DNA of 64,000 nt, from NCBI RefSeq assembly GCF_018614655.1, contig NZ_JAGGOG010000019.1, positions 181,021 to 245,020 on the forward strand. The letters run 5' to 3'. The translations under genes and the position numbers were made by a program. The notes under the pieces are model-generated. The model was given only the letters and a program-made list of their open reading frames with translations, did not search any database and had not been told where the DNA came from. Source of the stretch: Pseudomonas fluorescens (GTDB taxonomy: Bacteria > Pseudomonadota > Gammaproteobacteria > Pseudomonadales > Pseudomonadaceae). The first letter of the stretch is position 1, and the number at the start of each line of letters is the position of its first letter. Of the stretch, positions 59,817-64,000 are shown piece by piece.

Positions 59817-61259
59817 TCAGCCGGTCGACGTCAGGCATCCGGGCGGGCAGCGTTGTACCCAACGGGTCAGTTGTTCATGGGCGAAGGCCAGTTGCAGCAC
59901 GGCCTGGTCCGCCTGGGCCGGGCCAATGATTTGCAGGCCCATGGGCAGGCCTTGGGGGTTGAAGCCCACCGGCACACTCATGCTCGGCAGCCCGGCCAGG
60001 GTGGGGCCGATCACCACCTCCATCCAACGATGGTAAGTGTCCATTTCACGCCCGCCAACGAGGCGCGGCCAGGGCTGTTGTGCATCGAAAGGGAACACTT
60101 GGGCGGTGGGCAACAGCAGAAAATCGTAACGCTCAAACAGTTTGCCCAAGGCCCGGTACCAGTCACTGCGACTGACCGAGGCCTGGAAAACATCCGCCGC
60201 GCTCAAGCCCAGACCGCCCTCCACTTCCCATTGCGCTTCAGGCTTGAGCAGTGCGCGTTTTTGCGGGTCGGCGTAGGCCGCCCCCAGCGAACCGTGGACC
60301 AGCCAATGGCGGTGAACGAGCCAGGTCTGCCACAAGCGTTCCAGGGAAAACTCCGGCTGGCAGCTTTCGACGTCGCAGCCCAAGGCGCTGAAGTCGGCCA
60401 GTGCCGATTCACACAGGCTTAGCACACCATCGTCCATCGCCAGATAGCCATTGTAATCCCCCAACCAGCCCAGCCGTGTGCCCTTGAAGTCACGCTGCAG
60501 GCTTTCAGCAAACATCGCGGGATCATCCTTGAGCGACAGCGGTATCCGAGGGTCGTGCCCGGCCTGGATACTCAACAGGCGCGCCACGTCCGCCACACTG
60601 CGACCCATCGGGCCTTCGGTGGCCAGTTGCTGGACGAACAATTCCGGCGCAGGTCCGTGGGGCACGCGGCCCTGGGATGGGCGCAGGCCGAACACGTTAT
60701 TGAACGCCGCCGGGTTACGCAGCGAGCCCATCATGTCGCTGCCATCGGCCACCGGCAGCATGCGTAATGCCAAAGCCACCGCTGCACCGCCGCTGCTGCC
60801 GCCGGCGATTAAGGTCGGATCGTAGGCATTGCCTGTGGTGCCAAACAGTGTGTTGTAGGTCTGCGAGCCCAGACCGAACTCCGGCACGTTGGTCTTGCCG
60901 ATGATGATCGCGCCGCTGGCCCGCACTCGCGCCACGCTGATGGCGTCCTCGGCCGGCACCTGCTCGGCGAACAGCGGCGAACCGAGGGTGGTGCGCAAAC
61001 CCCGGGTGGCCGCCAGGTCCTTGATCGCCTGGGGCATGCCGTGCATCCAGCCACGGGAGTGGCCTTGGTCGAGTTCCTTATCACAGGTCCGGGCCTCGGC
61101 CAGCACTGCTTCCTGAGGACGCAACGACACCAGCGCATTGACCACCGGATTGAAACGTTCGATCTGCGCCAGATACGCCTGCATCACCTCGTGGCAGGAC
61201 ACCTGCCGGGCATGGATCGCATGCGACAATTCAAGGGCATCCAGTTCAACAATACTCAA
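59817..61259 (-). CDS. Amidase-signature-family hydrolase
   Basis: A 480-residue enzyme with the Ser-cisSer-Lys triad: K80 (AIKDLAATRG), S155 (GGSSGGAAVALA) and S179 (DMMGSLRNPAAF). It hydrolyses an amide, ester or carbamate; the substrate is unknown. Its ATG overlaps the stop of the upstream MHS transporter gene by 4 bases, so import and hydrolysis appear coupled. An M20-type amidohydrolase is further upstream on the same strand. Confidence 0.88.
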   Translation of the reverse strand: MSIVELDALELSHAIHARQVSCHEVMQAYLAQIERFNPVVNALVSLRPQEAVLAEARTCDKELDQGHSRGWMHGMPQAIKDLAATRGLRTTLGSPLFAEQVPAEDAISVARVRASGAIIIGKTNVPEFGLGSQTYNTLFGTTGNAYDPTLIAGGSSGGAAVALALRMLPVADGSDMMGSLRNPAAFNNVFGLRPSQGRVPHGPAPELFVQQLATEGPMGRSVADVARLLSIQAGHDPRIPLSLKDDPAMFAESLQRDFKGTRLGWLGDYNGYLAMDDGVLSLCESALADFSALGCDVESCQPEFSLERLWQTWLVHRHWLVHGSLGAAYADPQKRALLKPEAQWEVEGGLGLSAADVFQASVSRSDWYRALGKLFERYDFLLLPTAQVFPFDAQQPWPRLVGGREMDTYHRWMEVVIGPTLAGLPSMSVPVGFNPQGLPMGLQIIGPAQADQAVLQLAFAHEQLTRWVQRCPPGCLTSTG

Positions 61260-62566
61260 GGTTTCACCTCGCTGGAAAAGGGCTGAGGTTTTTTCACTCG
61301 GGGCGCCTCATGCATGCAGTAAGTGCCCAGCAGCGTCAGGACGCAAGCGAACAGCACATAAAACGCCGGCGCCACTGGAGTGCCCAACACCTTGCTGAGC
61401 CAGGTCACGATCAACGGTGCAAAACCGCCGAACACCATCACCGCCACGTTGTAGGCCACCGACACGCCAGTGGAACGTACCTCGATGGGAAACTGCTCGG
61501 CCAGGGCCGTCGGCGCCGGGCCGAAGAAGCCGCCAATGGCGGTGCACAACATCACCTGCATCACCAGTAGACGCTCGATGGACGGCGCTGCGGCAACCCA
61601 CACATAGAGCGGATAGACCATCAGGAAAAACGCCAGGGTGAAGGCCATCAACACCGGGCGCCGTCCCAACCGATCCGATAACAGGCCGGACAACGGAATC
61701 ACCACGGTCATCAGCGCCACGGCGAACATCTGCACCATCAATACCTGGTCCAACGGCAGGCCGAGGTTCTTGTGGGCAAAGGTCGGCATATTCACCAGCA
61801 CCACATAGAACGAGACCGTCGCGCCGCAGGCCAGCCCCATGGACACCAGAATACTGCGCCGATGGTCGCGCAGGACCTCCATCAGGGTAGGCGCCGGGCC
61901 GGTGGCATTTTTTCGGGCTTCGATGAATTCCTCCGGGTCTTCCATGTGCCGGCGAATCCACAACCCTACCGGGCCGATCAACAAACCGAAGATGAACGGC
62001 AGGCGCCAGCCCCACAGGTCAAGGGTTTGCGGGGAGAAGAAGTGCGTTACCAGCGCTACCATCGCCGCGCCGCCGAACACCGCCAGGCACTGCCCCACCA
62101 ACTGCCAGGAACCATACAAACCCTTGCGATGGGCCGGCGCGCTTTCCACCAGGAACGCCGTGGCGCTGGCGTATTCACCGCCCGTGGCGAAACCCTGAAG
62201 CATCCGCGCCACCACGATCAACAGCGGCGCGCCCATGCCAATGGCTGCGTAGGGAGGGGCGAAGGCGATGAGGGCGATGGAGAGGGTCATCAGCCGGATA
62301 ATCAACTGCATCGCGGCCTTGCGCCCTTTGCGATCCGAATAGATGCCCAGCAGAATTCCGCCCACCGGACGCATGAAGAAACCGACACCAAACGTGGCCA
62401 GGGCCATCAACAGTGAAGCGTACTCATCGTCCGAAGGGAAAAACTGCCGGGCGATGATGCTGGCGAGAAAGCCATAAACGATGAAGTCATACCATTCCAG
62501 CGCATTACCGATCACGGCCGCCACCACTTGGCGGGTACGGGAGACGCCTTGTTTTGAAGTCTGCAT
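61256..62566 (-). CDS. MHS-family MFS transporter
   Basis: A 436-residue, 12-helix proton symporter of the metabolite:H+ branch (like ShiA/KgtP/ProP), with the usual start VVAAVIGNALEWYDFIVYGF and YSDRKGRKAAMQLIIRLMTL. ATG 62566 has GGAG 8 bases before it; the TTG at 62584 is not needed. It is coupled to the amidase gene and so likely takes up the substrate of the amidase or of the M20 hydrolase. Confidence 0.88.
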   Translation of the reverse strand: MQTSKQGVSRTRQVVAAVIGNALEWYDFIVYGFLASIIARQFFPSDDEYASLLMALATFGVGFFMRPVGGILLGIYSDRKGRKAAMQLIIRLMTLSIALIAFAPPYAAIGMGAPLLIVVARMLQGFATGGEYASATAFLVESAPAHRKGLYGSWQLVGQCLAVFGGAAMVALVTHFFSPQTLDLWGWRLPFIFGLLIGPVGLWIRRHMEDPEEFIEARKNATGPAPTLMEVLRDHRRSILVSMGLACGATVSFYVVLVNMPTFAHKNLGLPLDQVLMVQMFAVALMTVVIPLSGLLSDRLGRRPVLMAFTLAFFLMVYPLYVWVAAAPSIERLLVMQVMLCTAIGGFFGPAPTALAEQFPIEVRSTGVSVAYNVAVMVFGGFAPLIVTWLSKVLGTPVAPAFYVLFACVLTLLGTYCMHEAPRVKKPQPFSSEVKP

Positions 62567-62623
62567 GAGGAACACTCCATTCAACCAGTGGGGGAAAGGT
62601 CCAGCGGCAGAAAAAAGGGTTCG

Positions 62624-63799
62624 TCAGGCAGGCTTGAGCCAGCTCTCGGCCAGCGCGCCCCAGTAAGCGGCGCCGGTCAGCAGGATGTCGTCATTGAAGT
62701 CATAGGCGGGGTTGTGAACCATCGGCCGCGAAACACCGTTGCCGATAAACAGGTAGCTGCCGGGGCAGCGTTGCAGCATCCAGGCGAAGTCTTCGCTGCC
62801 CATCAGCTTGCGGGTGTTGCCATCCACGGCCTCCTCGCCGAGCAAGGCGACGCCGACCTGGCGGGCAAATTCGGTTTCTTCGGGGTGGTTGATCAGCACC
62901 GGATAGGCCGGGCGATGTTCGATCTGTGCGGTGCAGCCGAAGCTCGCGGCCTGGGTGAGGATGATGGCCTTGACCCGCTCCAGCATCTGCTCACGGACTG
63001 TCGCGTTCAGCGCCCGCAGGCTCAGGCGCAACAGCGCCTCTTGGGGAATCACGTTGGCGGCCTGGCCGGCTTGCAGGGCACCAACCGTGACGACAGCGGC
63101 TTCCTGGGCATCGATATTGCGCGCCACCACCGTCTGCAAGGCCATGACCATACTGGCCGCCGCTACCAGCGGGTCCACGGTCAGGTGCGGCATGGAGCCA
63201 TGGCCGCCGACGCCTTCGAGGGTCACGGTGAGCAGGTCCTGGGAGGCCATCATCGGCCCGACCCGCAGGCCCAGATGGCCGGCAGGCAGCCCCGGCATAT
63301 TGTGCATGCCGAACAGTGCATCACAGGGGAAGCGCTCCAGCAGGCCGTCGGCGAGCATGGCTTCAGCGCCGCCCTGGCCTTCTTCGGCGGGCTGGAAGAT
63401 CAGGTTCAGGGTGCCGTCGAATTGGCGAGTCGCCGCCAAGTAGCGAGCGGCGCCCAACAGCATCGTGGTGTGGCCGTCATGGCCACAAGCATGCATGCAA
63501 CCGCTGTGTTGACTGCTGTAGGCGACGCCGGTGTTTTCGATGATCGGCAAGGCATCCATGTCGGCACGAATCCCCAGTTTTCGTGAGCTGCTGCCGTTGC
63601 GCAGCACACCCACCACGCCGGTCTGGCCGATGCCGGTGTGGACTTCATAGCCCCACTCCCTGAGCGCGTTTGCCACCAGGGCCGAGGTGCGGTTCTCTTC
63701 GAAACCCAATTCGGGGTGGGCATGGATGTCCTGGCGCACGGCGTGCAAGTCGCTGGCGACATCGCTCAGCCAATCCAGGATGTGCTGGTGTGGGCTCAT
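62624..63799 (-). CDS. M20-family amidohydrolase (hippurate hydrolase-like)
   Basis: A 391-residue metal-dependent amidohydrolase from ATG 63799 (GAGGAGA upstream); the frame back to 63856 is not needed. The two-metal site shows RADMDALPI (78-86), HACGHDGHT (103-111) and FQPAEEGQGG. Members remove acyl groups from amino acids (hippurate, N-acyl or indole-3-acetyl conjugates). It is the first gene of a set with the MHS transporter, amidase and IclR regulator. Confidence 0.88.
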   Translation of the reverse strand: MSPHQHILDWLSDVASDLHAVRQDIHAHPELGFEENRTSALVANALREWGYEVHTGIGQTGVVGVLRNGSSSRKLGIRADMDALPIIENTGVAYSSQHSGCMHACGHDGHTTMLLGAARYLAATRQFDGTLNLIFQPAEEGQGGAEAMLADGLLERFPCDALFGMHNMPGLPAGHLGLRVGPMMASQDLLTVTLEGVGGHGSMPHLTVDPLVAAASMVMALQTVVARNIDAQEAAVVTVGALQAGQAANVIPQEALLRLSLRALNATVREQMLERVKAIILTQAASFGCTAQIEHRPAYPVLINHPEETEFARQVGVALLGEEAVDGNTRKLMGSEDFAWMLQRCPGSYLFIGNGVSRPMVHNPAYDFNDDILLTGAAYWGALAESWLKPA

Positions 63800-64000
63800 G
63801 GTGATTCTCCTCGCAGGCGGGTATTCCCGTTCTTTTTTGCGTTCTTGGCACAACACCGTCAGCTAACCGCGATGTGCGCAGGAGGACAATCAAAGGTGGT
63901 TCCACCCTGTGGAACCTCAGGGGCTCGTTGTGGTTCAAACAGCCCCTTTGTGGTTGGTGAGTGTGCGTGGCAACAGGGCTTTCTGTGGCGAGGGGGCTTG
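63800..64000. other. Right-edge intergenic region with a cut-off REPIN
   Basis: No gene is seen. The region holds the promoter side of the M20 gene. From 63984 to the edge it reads TGTGGCGAGGGGGCTTG, the start of another REPIN-like element that continues outside the window. Confidence 0.6.

Overview
The window looks like chromosome of a Pseudomonas of the fluorescens group. The reasons are high-GC core genes with FosA, ClsB, BglX, HicAB, LemA/YgcG and a P. aeruginosa-type hydroxyproline cluster, plus several large imperfect palindromes of the Pseudomonas REP/REPIN kind between genes. The assignment rests on gene content and repeat style only; no database was searched.

Positions 1 to about 14,017 form an accessory, AT-richer island. 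Its right edge is marked by a 25-base copy of the 3' end of a tRNA, probably tRNA-Gly(UCC), followed by a rho-independent terminator. This is the scar expected of an element integrated into the 3' end of that tRNA; the intact tRNA and any integrase would lie left of the window. The island carries an incomplete DUF5677-like gene at the left edge, an HNH-type protein with an unrecognised C-terminal region, a PF10137-type TIR protein, a tandem pair of small paralogs of unknown family, several orphan small genes, a regulator with two HTH motifs behind a palindromic promoter, and a two-gene operon encoding a Cap4/DUF4297-like nuclease and a Ski2-like SF2 helicase. That operon (9463-13256) is the best candidate for an uncharacterised defence system.

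From 14.1 kb on the DNA is core-like. First comes a decaying RelE/HigA-type toxin-antitoxin pair, then GNAT and MFS genes, a LysR regulator, an intact HicAB pair, a small membrane protein and ogt. Positions 20,771-30,608 hold the trans-4-hydroxy-L-proline pathway. One arm, read leftward, encodes the C6-specific deaminase, a permease, 2-oxoglutarate semialdehyde dehydrogenase and an imino-acid reductase. The other arm, read rightward, encodes the epimerase, a three-subunit D-hydroxyproline dehydrogenase and an AraC regulator. A 17-bp perfect inverted repeat lies between the arms. Together they would turn hydroxyproline into 2-oxoglutarate.

Positions 30.6-41.3 kb carry a GNAT enzyme, a DUF4142 protein, LysE, FosA with a LysR gene, and a CoA-transferase/HMG-CoA-lyase-like/MFS operon with its own LysR, followed by an iron-dependent alcohol dehydrogenase. 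Positions 41.4-50.9 kb carry a SIR2-like DUF4917 gene, an XRE-cupin regulator divergent from a class II aldolase and a DapA-like lyase, a YegP-like protein, and a sigma/anti-sigma/TonB-receptor set of HasISR type without a hemophore gene, then a DMT exporter. Positions 50.9-64 kb carry a methyltransferase, a LemA-YgcG-TPM set, bglX, clsB, a YceI protein, and a set of IclR regulator, amidase, MHS transporter and M20 hydrolase. Seven REPIN-like palindromes lie in the core part and none was seen in the island.
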